Positions 33,844 to 43,077 of a DNA stretch of 64,000 nt are shown here, piece after piece. This DNA comes from Acidobacteriota bacterium. Lineage in GTDB: Bacteria; Acidobacteriota; Terriglobia; Bryobacterales; Bryobacteraceae. The notes below the pieces were generated by a model. That model saw nothing but the letters and a program-made list of their open reading frames with translations, was not told the origin of the DNA and made no database searches. Each line of letters opens with the position of its first letter. Positions within the stretch are counted from its first letter, which is position 1. The position numbers and the translations under genes were made by a program. Where the stretch lies: NCBI GenBank assembly GCA_016185425.1, contig JACPNQ010000036.1:46558-110557 (forward strand). The letters are read 5' to 3'.

Positions 33844-35553
33844 ATGTCCACGATCGATCCCACCAAGCTGCGCAGCTACAACTGGTTCAACGGCAAGGAA
33901 TACTACAACTTTTCGCGCCGCGCGAATCTGCGCGCCATGGGCTTCAGCCGCGAGATCTTCTTCGGCAAGCCCGTCATCGGCATCTGCAACTCCTACAGCG
34001 AACTGAACAACTGCAACGCGCATCTGCGCGGACTGGCCGACGCAGTGAAGCGCGGCGTGTGGGAGGCGGGCGGCTTTCCACTGGAATTTCCCGTGATCTC
34101 GCTCGGCGAACAGTTCATGAAGCCGACCACGATGTTGTTCCGCAACCTGATGGCGATGGATGTGGAGGAGTCGATCCGCGCCAATCCCGTGGATGCCGTG
34201 GTGCTGCTATGCGGATGCGATAAGACGACGCCCGCGATGCTGATGGGCGCGGCGTCGGCCGATATTCCGGCGATTGTTGTGACGGGTGGACCGACACTCT
34301 CCGGCAACTACAAGAACACGCCCTTCGGCACCGGTACCGATGGCCGCAAGATTTTCGATCTGCACCGCATCGGGCAGATCGGAGCCGAAGAGCTGCAGGA
34401 GATTGAAGGTTGCATGGTGCGGAGCAGCGGGCATTGCACGGTGATGGGGACGGCGTCGACGATGGCGTCGATGGCTGAGGCTCTGGGCATGACGCTGCCC
34501 GGTAACGCGGCGATTCCGGCGGTTGATTCGCGGCGCGCGGCGCTGGCGGAGCGGTCCGGGAAACGGGCGGTGGAGATGGTGGCGGAGAACATGCAGCCAT
34601 CGCGCGTGATGACGCGGCAGGCGTTTGAGAATGCGATGGCGGTGGATATGGCGATCGGCGGATCGACGAACGCGGTGGTGCATCTGCTGGCGATCGCCGG
34701 ACGTCTGGGACTGGATCTCGTGCTCGACGATTTCGACCAAATTTCGCGGAAGACGCCCTTTCTGGTCAACGTACGGCCGAGCGGACAGCATCTGATGGAG
34801 GATTTCTTCTACGCGGGCGGACTGCCGGCCGTGATGCGCGAGTTGCTGCCGCTGCTGCACCGGGAGTGCGTTACGGTGAACGGCAAGACGGTGGAGGACA
34901 ACGTGAAGGATGCGCCGTGCCACAATCGCGATGTCATCAAACCGCTGAATGATCCGCTGCATCCGGAAGGCGGCACTGTGGTCCTGCGCGGTAATCTGGC
35001 TCCCAATGGCGCTGTTATCAAGCAGACCGCCGCCACAGCCGCGCTGTGCAAGCACACGGGCCCGGCCCACGTCTTTGAGACCTATCAGCAAATGCACGAC
35101 ACCATCGATTCGATGGACCTGCCTATCGATGCCGACACCGTGCTCGTCATGAAAAACGGTGGGCCGAAAGGGGCGCCAGGATTTCCCGAATGGGGGCACA
35201 TTCCCATGCCGCGCGTACTGCTTGAGAAAGGCGTCTCCGATTGCGTTCGCATCTCCGACGCGCGGATGAGCGGCACGAGCTTCGGCACCGTGGTGCTGCA
35301 TGTCTCGCCGGAATCCGCGATCGGCGGGCCGCTGAGTATCGTCGAGACAGGCGACGCTATTACTCTTGACGTCGAGGCGCGCTCGATTCATCTTCACGTC
35401 GATGACACAGAGATCGCTCGCCGGCTGGCCGCGCGGCCACTCCCGCCGCCCGCCTACACGCGCGGTTACGGAAAGCTGTTTTTGGACCATGTCACGCAGG
35501 CGCATTTGGGCTGCGACTTCGATTTCCTGCACGCCGAGAAATCGAAAGGATGA
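33844..35553 (+). CDS. IlvD/Edd-family sugar-acid dehydratase (L-arabonate/xylonate dehydratase-like)
   Basis: 569 aa. Enzymes of this family use an Fe-S cluster to dehydrate sugar acids or dihydroxy acids. The three cluster cysteines of the pentonate dehydratases are present at C57 (NNCNAH), C125 (CGCDKTTP) and C198 (GHCTVMGTASTM), each two positions from the Rhizobium L-arabinonate dehydratase residues as I remember them. SRRANLRAMGFSREIFFGKPVIGICNSYSELNNC is also much closer to sugar-acid dehydratases than to biosynthetic IlvD. The active-site serine region MSGTSFGTVVLHVSPES is intact. It overlaps the following membrane-protein gene by 4 nt. Confidence 0.85.
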   Translation: MSTIDPTKLRSYNWFNGKEYYNFSRRANLRAMGFSREIFFGKPVIGICNSYSELNNCNAHLRGLADAVKRGVWEAGGFPLEFPVISLGEQFMKPTTMLFRNLMAMDVEESIRANPVDAVVLLCGCDKTTPAMLMGAASADIPAIVVTGGPTLSGNYKNTPFGTGTDGRKIFDLHRIGQIGAEELQEIEGCMVRSSGHCTVMGTASTMASMAEALGMTLPGNAAIPAVDSRRAALAERSGKRAVEMVAENMQPSRVMTRQAFENAMAVDMAIGGSTNAVVHLLAIAGRLGLDLVLDDFDQISRKTPFLVNVRPSGQHLMEDFFYAGGLPAVMRELLPLLHRECVTVNGKTVEDNVKDAPCHNRDVIKPLNDPLHPEGGTVVLRGNLAPNGAVIKQTAATAALCKHTGPAHVFETYQQMHDTIDSMDLPIDADTVLVMKNGGPKGAPGFPEWGHIPMPRVLLEKGVSDCVRISDARMSGTSFGTVVLHVSPESAIGGPLSIVETGDAITLDVEARSIHLHVDDTEIARRLAARPLPPPAYTRGYGKLFLDHVTQAHLGCDFDFLHAEKSKG

Positions 35554-37235
35554 ACAAGCGATGGGCAACGCCGGGCTTGTTCGTTTTGCTCGTTTGGTTG
35601 TTTTATGTCGCGAGCAAAGGGGCCTATAAAGGCTTCTTCTCCGCCGACGATCTGGACAATCTCGCGTGGACGCGGCACGCGGGGCTCACGGGTTTCTTCA
35701 CGGGCCTGATCTCGCCGCAATTCTTTGCGTCTAATTTCCGGCCCGTCGGACACTTCTATTTCTGGGCGCTGGGGCACCTCGCTGGACTCGACTTCCGGCC
35801 CTACATCGCGGTGCTTCACGGCCTGCATCTCATCAACCTCGGCTTGCTGTGGGCGCTGTTGGACCGGCTGATGTTTTCGTGGGCCGCGCGGGCGATTGGT
35901 GTGATTTTTTTTGCGTTCCACATGGCGGTGTTTGACGCCTACTGGAAGCCGATGTATGTGTTCGACGTGCTGTGCGCACTCTTCTCGTTGCTCTCGGTCA
36001 TTCTCTGGATCGACAAGCGGCGCTGGCTGAGTTTCCTCTGTTTCTGGCTCGCGTATAAGTCGAAGGAGCTGGCGGTCGCGGTGCCGTTGATTCTGGCGGC
36101 ATACGAGTACTTCCTGGGCTCGTTCTCCATTCGCGCGCTCGCCGTGCATCTCGCTGGCGGCGCCTTGTTTGCGGCACAGGCCTTGTTTTCACAGGGGGGC
36201 CGCGGCGGTGATTATGGCCTGCGGCTCACGCCGGTAACGCTCTGGCAAACGATCGACTACTACGCCTCGGAAGTTCTGCTGGTCCGCCACGCCGGGTTCG
36301 GGTTGGCGCTGTTGCCGGTATGGATACGGGATCGCCGTTTGTGGTGGGGGCTGCTCGCGGGTGCGTTATGGCTGGGGCCGATGCTGCTCGTGCCCGGACG
36401 CCTTTTCGGCGCGTATCTCTATCTGCCGCTCGCCGGACTTGCCGTCGCGATGGCGGCATTGACGGAGCGTATCGGTTGGAAATGGATCGCCGTGCCGCTC
36501 GCCGTATGGCTCGGCTTCAACTACGCGGAGATGCGCAACAAGCGCCGCGCGACGCTCGCGGAGGCCGAGGAATCCACGGCCTACGTCTTCTCCCTGGCCG
36601 ATCTCGCGAAGAACGGCAAGGACATCGACACGGTGCTTATCGATAGCGCTCCCGCGGCCATGCGCCGCTGGGGTGTGGAGGGCGCATTGCGCTATACGTT
36701 CGACCGTGACGATCTGGAGATCATCTATCTCGAAGATGTCGACCACAAGGAGCCTCGCTCCGACGCCAATCTCGCGATGTTGAGCTGGGACGCACCGATC
36801 CGCCGACTCCACTCGCTGCGCCGTACGGCCGCGGCGGGCGATGCCGCATACCTCGAAATGACGCGGCTCACCCCGGTCTGGCAACTCACCAAGGGATGGT
36901 ATCAACGCGAAGGCGGGAATTATCGCTGGACGGCGCCGAAATCCTACGCTCGCGTTCGCCGCCCCGCCGGCGCTAACGAATTCCAGGTGACGGTAAACGT
37001 GGGTCCGGACTACATTCGCGCCGTCAAGTCCGTAACTCTCACCGTTCGTGTAAACGGCGCGGAAATCGGCTCCCGGACGTATATGCAAAACGGCTGGCTC
37101 ACCGAGAAGTTCACCATGCCTCCGGGCCCGGAAGGCAATGTCGATGTGGAATTTAGCGTCGATCCACCCTTCCGCCCCATTAACGGCGATCCCCGCACAC
37201 TCGGAATTCCGATCGCCGCGTTCGGCTTCCGCTAA
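35550..37235 (+). CDS. polytopic membrane protein, GT-C glycosyltransferase-like
   Basis: 561 aa. About ten hydrophobic segments fill the first 330 residues; the remaining 230 are soluble and beta-rich, probably periplasmic. An acidic SADDLDNLAW (D33, D34) in the first loop after a membrane helix is where GT-C-type glycosyltransferases (PMT/ArnT) hold their catalytic acid. No stronger signature was found, so this is a fold guess. The ATG at 35550 overlaps the dehydratase stop (ATGA), so the two are probably co-expressed. Confidence 0.65.
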   Translation: MNKRWATPGLFVLLVWLFYVASKGAYKGFFSADDLDNLAWTRHAGLTGFFTGLISPQFFASNFRPVGHFYFWALGHLAGLDFRPYIAVLHGLHLINLGLLWALLDRLMFSWAARAIGVIFFAFHMAVFDAYWKPMYVFDVLCALFSLLSVILWIDKRRWLSFLCFWLAYKSKELAVAVPLILAAYEYFLGSFSIRALAVHLAGGALFAAQALFSQGGRGGDYGLRLTPVTLWQTIDYYASEVLLVRHAGFGLALLPVWIRDRRLWWGLLAGALWLGPMLLVPGRLFGAYLYLPLAGLAVAMAALTERIGWKWIAVPLAVWLGFNYAEMRNKRRATLAEAEESTAYVFSLADLAKNGKDIDTVLIDSAPAAMRRWGVEGALRYTFDRDDLEIIYLEDVDHKEPRSDANLAMLSWDAPIRRLHSLRRTAAAGDAAYLEMTRLTPVWQLTKGWYQREGGNYRWTAPKSYARVRRPAGANEFQVTVNVGPDYIRAVKSVTLTVRVNGAEIGSRTYMQNGWLTEKFTMPPGPEGNVDVEFSVDPPFRPINGDPRTLGIPIAAFGFR

Positions 37236-37272
37236 CATTTCGTCTGTAGTCCGCGTCTGTACACTGTTAGGA

Positions 37273-37779
37273 ATGCGATTTCTATCGATGGGACTAGTTG
37301 CCGGACTGTTGCTCCTCGCCGAGGGCGTCTCCGGCATTAAATGGAAGGCGCCCGCCGCGTGGAAGACACAGGCGCAGCGGCCGATGCGCGCCGCCACCTA
37401 CACCGTGCCGCAAATCACAGGCGATCCCGAGCCCGGCGAAGTGGCCGTTTTCTATTTCGGCCCCGGTCAGGGCGGCGGAGTACAGGCGAACATCGACCGC
37501 TGGGAAGGTCAATTCCCGCAAAAAACGGGCGCGCCAAAAACAGCGAAATCGTCCACGGCAGGATACACCGTGACATCGATCGACGTTTCCGGCACCTACG
37601 CGTCTTCGGCGAGCCCGATGTCGCCCGAGAAGATCAACAAACCCAACTTCCGCATGTTGGGCGCGATTGTGGAAGCACCACAAGGCGCAGTGTTTTTCAA
37701 GTTCACTGGCCCCGCGAAGACCGTCGCCGCGAACGAAGCGGCGTTTCAGGGCATGATCAAAACCATTACCAAGGAGTAG
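37273..37779 (+). CDS. small exported protein of unknown function
   Basis: 168 aa from the ATG at 37273 (AGGA just ahead). Signal peptide MRFLSMGLVAGLLLLAEGVSG, then a compact domain starting WKAPAAWKTQAQRPMRAATY with GEVAVFYFGPGQGG and ending KTVAANEAAFQGMIKTIT. Sequences of this texture recur as short secreted proteins in Solibacter-like genomes, but I know no function. It lies 5 bp before the PQQ-propeller gene. Confidence 0.72.
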   Translation: MRFLSMGLVAGLLLLAEGVSGIKWKAPAAWKTQAQRPMRAATYTVPQITGDPEPGEVAVFYFGPGQGGGVQANIDRWEGQFPQKTGAPKTAKSSTAGYTVTSIDVSGTYASSASPMSPEKINKPNFRMLGAIVEAPQGAVFFKFTGPAKTVAANEAAFQGMIKTITKE

Positions 37780-37784
37780 GCGCA

Positions 37785-38996
37785 ATGCTTTCACGGCGAG
37801 AGTTGGGTGGATTACTGGCCGGCGCTTCAGCCGCCGCTGCCGATTGGCCGCAATGGCGTGGCATCCAGCGCGATGGGCGCGCCACCGATACGGGCCTGCT
37901 GCGGCAATGGCCGGCGAAGGGTCCGGAACAGGTGTGGCGCAATGAGTCGCTGGGCGCAGGTTACTCCTCCTTCGCCGTGGCCAATGGCAAGCTTTACACG
38001 CAGCACCAAAGAAAGGGCGCGCAGTTCATCGTCGCGCTCGATGCCGCTACGGGCAAGCAACTCTGGGAAACCGAGGCGGGGAACAACTTCCCGCAGGACC
38101 GCGGACCGGGGCCGCGCGGCACACCGACACTCGATGGCGACACGCTCTACGCGCTTTCCGCCGACGGCACGCTTGTCTCGCTCGCCGCGGCGTCGGGGAA
38201 AAAAAACTGGGAGATCAACATCCTCCGCGACTTCGACGGATCGCAGATCCATTGGGGATTGAGCGAATCCCCGCTGGTCGACGGTTCCCGGCTCATTGTG
38301 ACACCCGGCGGCAAGAACCGCGCCGTCGTGGCACTGGACAAAAAGACCGGCAAAACGTTGTGGGGCGGCGGCGACGATCAGGCCGCCTACAGCTCCGCAA
38401 TCGCCTTCGATTTCGGCGGCCAGCGCCATCTAGTCGCCTTCACCTCGACGGGCGCAATGGGCCTCAACGCCGCTAATGGCTGGCTGATGTGGAAGTACGC
38501 GAAAGTCGCCAATCGCACCGCCAACATTGCCACGCCGATCTACCACGATGGTCATGTGTTCCTCAGTTCCGACTACGGCACCGGCTGTGCGCTGCTGAAG
38601 CTCTCCCAGGCCGGCGACCGCGTCAACGCCACCGAAGTCTACTTCAATCGCGACATGCGCAACCACTACTGTTCCTGCGTGCTGCAGGACAAACATCTCT
38701 ACGGTTTCTCCAGCGGCATTCTTACGGCCATGGACTTCCTGACCGGCGATGTCGCCTGGCGCGACCGCAGCGTGGGTAAAGGCCAGACAATTCTCGCCGA
38801 GGGCCTGCTTTATCTGCAAGGCGAAACCGGCACTGTCGCCCTCGCCGAAGCAACACCCTCCGCCTACAAGGAACTCTCCAAGTTCGAATTCGGCCGCGGC
38901 GAGTATCCGCTCTGGACGCTCCCCGTCATCGCCGGCGGAAAGCTCTACTTGCGCGATCAGAACAAGCTGGTCTGCTACAAGGTCAGCCGCGCGTAG
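37785..38996 (+). CDS. exported PQQ-type beta-propeller protein
   Basis: 403 aa from the ATG at 37785, with AAGGAG 8 nt ahead. The N-terminus MLSRRELGGLLAGASAAAADWPQWRG carries a twin-arginine-like motif. The rest is propeller blades with the PQQ-like tryptophan-docking pattern (ALDAATGKQLWETEAG, LAAASGKKNWEINIL, ALDKKTGKTLWGGGDD, AMDFLTGDVAWRD). These proteins may bind PQQ or serve as structural propellers; no dehydrogenase active-site Asp or Cys pair is apparent. The frame is open upstream, but that part overlaps the previous gene and is not coding. Confidence 0.87.
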   Translation: MLSRRELGGLLAGASAAAADWPQWRGIQRDGRATDTGLLRQWPAKGPEQVWRNESLGAGYSSFAVANGKLYTQHQRKGAQFIVALDAATGKQLWETEAGNNFPQDRGPGPRGTPTLDGDTLYALSADGTLVSLAAASGKKNWEINILRDFDGSQIHWGLSESPLVDGSRLIVTPGGKNRAVVALDKKTGKTLWGGGDDQAAYSSAIAFDFGGQRHLVAFTSTGAMGLNAANGWLMWKYAKVANRTANIATPIYHDGHVFLSSDYGTGCALLKLSQAGDRVNATEVYFNRDMRNHYCSCVLQDKHLYGFSSGILTAMDFLTGDVAWRDRSVGKGQTILAEGLLYLQGETGTVALAEATPSAYKELSKFEFGRGEYPLWTLPVIAGGKLYLRDQNKLVCYKVSRA

Positions 38997-39655
38997 CTTT
39001 CCGCGCCCAAATACCGTTCCAGCAGCTTGCGTGGCGTCTGCCGGAGGTCCACCACGATCAACCCGTCAATCGTGTTTGAGAACGCGGGATCGAGGTTGAA
39101 TGCCGCCAGCTTTCCGGCCATCTTCAAGTACTGTTTCAAAAGCACCGGGATGCCGGCGCCGTCGATGTCCGTTACCAGCGAACCCAGTTCTTCGGGATCA
39201 TAAGCGATCACTGGCTTTTGAAACGACACAAACGGAAGCCGCGGCGAAACACACGCCGCCAGATCCTGGCGCCAGGCGAACTTCCGCAAGCCAGCCACCA
39301 GGCTCGCCCGCGCCAGCGGCGAATAGGTGTTGCTGATACTCACGGGCCCGTACAGAACCGTGTATTCCGGATGCGCGGTGACGAAGCATCGGCCCAGCTC
39401 GATCGCCGGTCCTAATCGCCCAGATAGCCGCCGGGCCCGGTGTGGAAACGATACCCGCCCGCGACCGTGTTCGATCGCGGATCCCACAACAGCAATATGC
39501 AATCCCAGCCGCTGCCGCAGCCGCGCACAGAACTCGCGCGTGCAAGCGCCCGCCGCTGTGTCGCGCGTCAACATCCGCATTTCATCGATTGCGAAAATCT
39601 TTTCCGACCATTGGGGAAGTGGCATCGCCATTGGTTTACCAGCACCCCGTGACAC
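38975..39655 (-). pseudogene. hemolysin-like/GNAT acyltransferase (COG3176-type), C-terminal remnant
   Basis: 226 codons from a GTG at 39655. The second half is a good match to the C-terminus of the putative-hemolysin acyltransferases: LYGPVSISNTYSPLARA, then GIPVLLKQYLKMAGKLAAFNLDP and TIDGLIVVDLRQ. The expected preceding block (a longer ELGRSFVxPEYQ...LLWKGI stretch) is shortened to IELGRCFVTAHPEY, and the N-terminal acyl-CoA-binding half is not recognisable. It is therefore probably a deleted, decaying copy. It converges with the PQQ-propeller gene, overlapping by 22 bp. Confidence 0.5.
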
Positions 39656-39671
39656 CGCAATGAACGCGCAA

Positions 39672-40439
39672 TTACGATTTGTACGTCACTTCCACCAGGA
39701 ACAGCCCGCTCGCCGGAGCCGTCGATCCGCTTGTCGATCCGCCCGGCGCAGTCAATAGCCGCCGGACGTCGGCCCCTCCCAAGTTCCCCTTCCCAACTTC
39801 AATCAGCGTCCCGGCCAAATTCCGCACCATGTGCTTCAAGAACCCGCTCCCGCGCACTCGAAAAAACAACCGCGGCCCTTCCCGTACCAGTTCCGACAAG
39901 TAGATCGTCCGCGACGCGCAATAGTTCGACCCATACTTCTCATCCGACGCCGCAAACGCGCCAAAATCATGAACTCCCACGAACAGCCCCGCCGCCTCGG
40001 CCATCTTCGCCTCATCCAACGGATACGGAAAGTGATGCACATACGGCCGCTCAAACGGCGAGCAGATCTCGTCGCGAAAGATCCTGTACTCATACAGCTT
40101 CGACACCGCATCGAAACGCGCATGAAACTTCGATGCCACCTCTTGCGCATGAAGCACCCGGATCGCCGGGGGCAACAGCCTATTCATCGCACGCCGCAGG
40201 TTATCGCAAGGGATCGGATTCGTCGTCGTAAAGGCCGCGACCTGCGCCAACGCATGTACGCCCGCATCCGTCCGGCCGCTCCCCTGGATCTTCACTGCCG
40301 TCTTCGAGAGAGCCAGATAGGCCCGCTCCAATTCCCCCTGAATCGTCGTCAATCCGGGCTGTACCTGCCACCCGTGGAACGCGGTCCCGTCGTAGGCGAT
40401 GGTGATGCGGATCCGGCGCTCGGGAGCGCTAGGCGACAT
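39672..40439 (-). CDS. truA: tRNA pseudouridine(38-40) synthase TruA
   Basis: 255 aa. It isomerises uridines 38-40 of the tRNA anticodon stem. The catalytic aspartate is D58 in SGRTDAGVHA. Other family blocks are the opening IRITIAYDGTAFHGWQVQP, KFHARFDAVSKLYEYRI and GSGFLKHMVRNLAGTLIEVG. Normal length. The start overlaps the pyrE 3' end by 11 nt. Confidence 0.96.
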   Translation of the reverse strand: MSPSAPERRIRITIAYDGTAFHGWQVQPGLTTIQGELERAYLALSKTAVKIQGSGRTDAGVHALAQVAAFTTTNPIPCDNLRRAMNRLLPPAIRVLHAQEVASKFHARFDAVSKLYEYRIFRDEICSPFERPYVHHFPYPLDEAKMAEAAGLFVGVHDFGAFAASDEKYGSNYCASRTIYLSELVREGPRLFFRVRGSGFLKHMVRNLAGTLIEVGKGNLGGADVRRLLTAPGGSTSGSTAPASGLFLVEVTYKS

Positions 40440-41022
40440 TGCGCGAACCGGGCTTCACCGCAACCGACCCCTGACGGCATAGCGGGCAAAGATCCGGCGC
40501 CCATGTCGTTACCGACAAAGTCGCCAGCGCCGTCCGCGGCACGCCGATATCCGCCTGCCCTCCCGAACGATCGATAATCGATCCAGCCGCGAGCACTCTC
40601 ACGCCGTAGTCGCGCAGCAGGTCAATCACCTCGCGAGAGCTGCCGCCAGTGGTGACAACATCCTCCACCACCACCGCCATCTCACCCGGAGCAACTTCAA
40701 AGCCCCGTCGAAGAGTCATCTTCCCCGCCGCGTCCCGCTCAGTGAATTGGAACCGCGCGCCCAGCGACCGCGCTACTTCGTGCCCGATAATCAAACCCCC
40801 AACCGCCGGCGACGCCACAAGCGGAACCGCCTCCCCATTCGCCATTTCGCGAAAACGGACCGCCAGCGCCCGCCCCAGCGCCTCCGCATGGAGAGGATAT
40901 TGCAGCACCTTGGCGCATTGCAGGTATTCCGGACTATGCAGGCCGCTGGTCAATCGGAAGTGGCCGTGGAGGTACGCGCCGGTCTTTTCAAAGACGGTGA
41001 GGACGGGTTCAGAAGAGGACAT
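40429..41022 (-). CDS. pyrE: orotate phosphoribosyltransferase
   Basis: 197 aa from the ATG at 41022, where the PyrE homology begins (VLTVFEKTGAYLHGHFRLTSGLHSPEYLQC); the frame is open further upstream but non-homologous there. It joins orotate to PRPP to make OMP in pyrimidine synthesis. The PRPP loop VVVEDVVTTGGSS is at 117-129. A CPLCRQG cysteine pair near the C-terminus is seen in a subset of PyrE proteins. It precedes truA and runs divergently from the tolC-like gene. Confidence 0.95.
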   Translation of the reverse strand: MSSSEPVLTVFEKTGAYLHGHFRLTSGLHSPEYLQCAKVLQYPLHAEALGRALAVRFREMANGEAVPLVASPAVGGLIIGHEVARSLGARFQFTERDAAGKMTLRRGFEVAPGEMAVVVEDVVTTGGSSREVIDLLRDYGVRVLAAGSIIDRSGGQADIGVPRTALATLSVTTWAPDLCPLCRQGSVAVKPGSRNVA

Positions 41023-41042
41023 CCAAAGCCCAATATAGCAAT

Positions 41043-41091
41043 TTGTCCGGGAGCGGACGCCAGTGGCGAAAGGATTCCCGAAAGCGGACAA
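41043..41091. repeat. inverted and direct repeats in the pyrE / tolC-like intergenic region
   Basis: The 172-bp divergent region holds TTGTCCG (41043-41049) and its inverse CGGACAA (41085-41091). It also has the tight dyad GTCCG-GGAG-CGGAC (41045-41058) and two direct copies of AGCGGAC 32 bp apart. They lie within 70 bp of the pyrE start. They could be regulator sites for either gene. Confidence 0.4.
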
Positions 41092-41194
41092 AGAAAGATC
41101 AAAAAATGATTTAAACCCTGCGATATCATAGAGAAATCGTGGAACATCGGGCGTCCAGTCTGCGTCTGGCTCTGTAATCGGAAAGCTCTTCGGT

Positions 41195-43060
41195 ATGAAT
41201 GCAAAACAACTCACTAGCCTCCTCTGCTCGCTTCTCATTCTGTCCCCGGCGATGCCTGCGCAGGCGCGGTCCGGCATCTCGTCCTGGTTCAACAACATCA
41301 CCGAACCGTACTCCTGGAAGGAGGTAGCGCCGATCAACCTCGGCAATTCGTCGCGTCTGGACCAACTCCTCCGGGCCGGAAAGCTGTACCTCTCCCTTCA
41401 GGACGCTATCGCCCTGGCCCTCGAGAATAACCTCGATATCGAACTTCAGCGATACGGTCCCCGCATCAGCGAAGCCGAATTCCAACGCGCGAACGCCGGT
41501 TCGTTATCCCGCATTGGCAGCGCCGGCGGAGTCTCCGCAGCCACTACCGGGGGTAGTGGTTCGCAGTTGGCGGTCGTCGCGCCCCAAACCGGCCAGACGT
41601 TGCAGGCGCTCAGCCTTGACCCGGCCTTTACAGGCACCACTAGCTGGGCGCACCAGACCACCCCGCAAACCAGCCCGTTCGTCACGGGTACGAGTTCCCT
41701 TGTCGCCCAGCGCACCATCGCAAACTACGGCATCACCAAAAGCTTCCTCAGTGGCACCACTGCTACCGTCGGGTTCAACAACACCCTCAACAGCCAAAAC
41801 TCCGGCCGTAACGACTTCAACCCTTCAAAAAACGTTAACGCCAACCTGAACGTCACGCAGAAGCTGCTCGAAGGCTTCGGCATGGCGGTTAACAAGCGGA
41901 ACATTCGCATCTCCCGCAACAACATCAAGGTCAGCGAGCTCCTCTTCCAGCAACAGGTTATAGTCACCGTCTCCGCGATCATCTCGCTCTATTGGGATCT
42001 TGTCAGCGCCAACGAGGATGTGCGCGTCAAACAGCAGGCCTTGGCTCTCAACCAAAAGCTCTACGACGACAACAAGAAGCAGGTGGAAATTGGCACCCTG
42101 GCCCCCATCGAAATCATCCGGGCCGAAGCGGAAGTCGCACGTAGCCAGCAGGACCTGACGATTTCGGAAACTAACCTCCTCCAGCAGGAAACGGTGCTGA
42201 AGAATGCCCTCAGCCGTACCGGCGTCTCCAGCCCCGGTCTCGCCGACGCCCGCATCATCCCCACCGACAAAATCAGCATGCCGGACACGGAAGCAGTTGA
42301 ACCGATTCAGGATCTGGTTGGCAAGGCAGTCGCCGGCCGCCCGGAGCTCGAACAGTCCCGGATCAACCTCGAGAGCGCCAAGCTCGGACTTAAGGGAACT
42401 AAAAGCGCCCTCCTTCCCACAGTGGACGCGTTCGTCAATCTGCAGCAAAACGGCTTGGGCGGCTCATTGAACTCTCAGCTCATCCCACCCGTCACGCCGG
42501 GTGGCGCCTTCACGACCCGCAATCCCAACAACATTGACAGCTACTTCCTGGGCGGTTACAGCAACGCCCTCTCCCAAGTGTTCCGCCGCAACTTCCCCGA
42601 CTACAGCGCCGGCGTCACAATGACGATTCCCCTTCGCAACCGCGCCGCCCAATCAGATGTCGTCCGTGACCAGTTGACACTTCGCCAGAGCGAAGTCCGG
42701 TTCCAGCAGTCCCTCAACCAGGTGCGGGTCGAAGTCCAGAACGCCTTGATCAGCCTCCAGCAGGCCCGAGCCCGGTACCAGACGTCAGTCAAGAACCGAG
42801 TGCTCCAGGAGCAGACCTTGGACGCCGAACAAAAGAAATACGCTCTTGGGGCGTCTACAATCTTCTTCGTCATCCAGGCCCAACGCGATTTGACCGCCGC
42901 CCAGGCGTCTGAAGTCTCCGCTCTCAGTACATATGCCCGCGCCCGCACCGAACTGGAGCGCGCCACCGGCCAAACGTTGGGCGCAAACAACATACAGATC
43001 GACGAAGCCATGAAAGGCTCCGTCTCCCGCCCGGCTTCGGCCATTCCAGCTATCCAATAA
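41195..43060 (+). CDS. TolC-family outer-membrane protein
   Basis: 621 aa, longer than canonical TolC (about 470-490). The signal peptide (to about PAQA) is followed by a non-typical 130-residue N-terminal region. The TolC opening LSLQDAIALALENNLDIELQRYG comes next, with a Gly/Thr/Ser-rich stretch inserted after it, and then two coiled-coil repeats (NQKLYDDNKKQVEIGTLAPIEIIRAEAEVARSQQDL; ATIFFVIQAQRDLTAAQASEV). It would form the outer-membrane tunnel of an efflux or type I export machine. No pump gene is adjacent. The stop codon lies in a palindrome and a strong terminator follows. Confidence 0.88.
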   Translation: MNAKQLTSLLCSLLILSPAMPAQARSGISSWFNNITEPYSWKEVAPINLGNSSRLDQLLRAGKLYLSLQDAIALALENNLDIELQRYGPRISEAEFQRANAGSLSRIGSAGGVSAATTGGSGSQLAVVAPQTGQTLQALSLDPAFTGTTSWAHQTTPQTSPFVTGTSSLVAQRTIANYGITKSFLSGTTATVGFNNTLNSQNSGRNDFNPSKNVNANLNVTQKLLEGFGMAVNKRNIRISRNNIKVSELLFQQQVIVTVSAIISLYWDLVSANEDVRVKQQALALNQKLYDDNKKQVEIGTLAPIEIIRAEAEVARSQQDLTISETNLLQQETVLKNALSRTGVSSPGLADARIIPTDKISMPDTEAVEPIQDLVGKAVAGRPELEQSRINLESAKLGLKGTKSALLPTVDAFVNLQQNGLGGSLNSQLIPPVTPGGAFTTRNPNNIDSYFLGGYSNALSQVFRRNFPDYSAGVTMTIPLRNRAAQSDVVRDQLTLRQSEVRFQQSLNQVRVEVQNALISLQQARARYQTSVKNRVLQEQTLDAEQKKYALGASTIFFVIQAQRDLTAAQASEVSALSTYARARTELERATGQTLGANNIQIDEAMKGSVSRPASAIPAIQ

Positions 43061-43074
43061 GGTAGTTACCTTAT
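43057..43074. repeat. perfect palindrome overlapping the tolC-like stop codon
   Basis: ATAAGGTA-GT-TACCTTAT, two 8-bp arms with a 2-nt centre; the TAA stop is in the left arm. It sits 3 bp ahead of the terminator stem. It may be a protein-binding site or extend the 3' RNA structure. Confidence 0.55.
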
Positions 43075-43077
43075 GAC

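Noticed and set aside
33844..35553. Biosynthetic IlvD (branched-chain amino acid pathway)
   Set aside because: Cysteine spacing and the N-terminal block fit pentonate dehydratases better, and no ilv/leu gene is nearby.
40911..40930. TGGCGC...TTGCA resembling a sigma-54 promoter
   Set aside because: GG-to-GC spacing is 6 rather than 10 bp and it lies inside pyrE.
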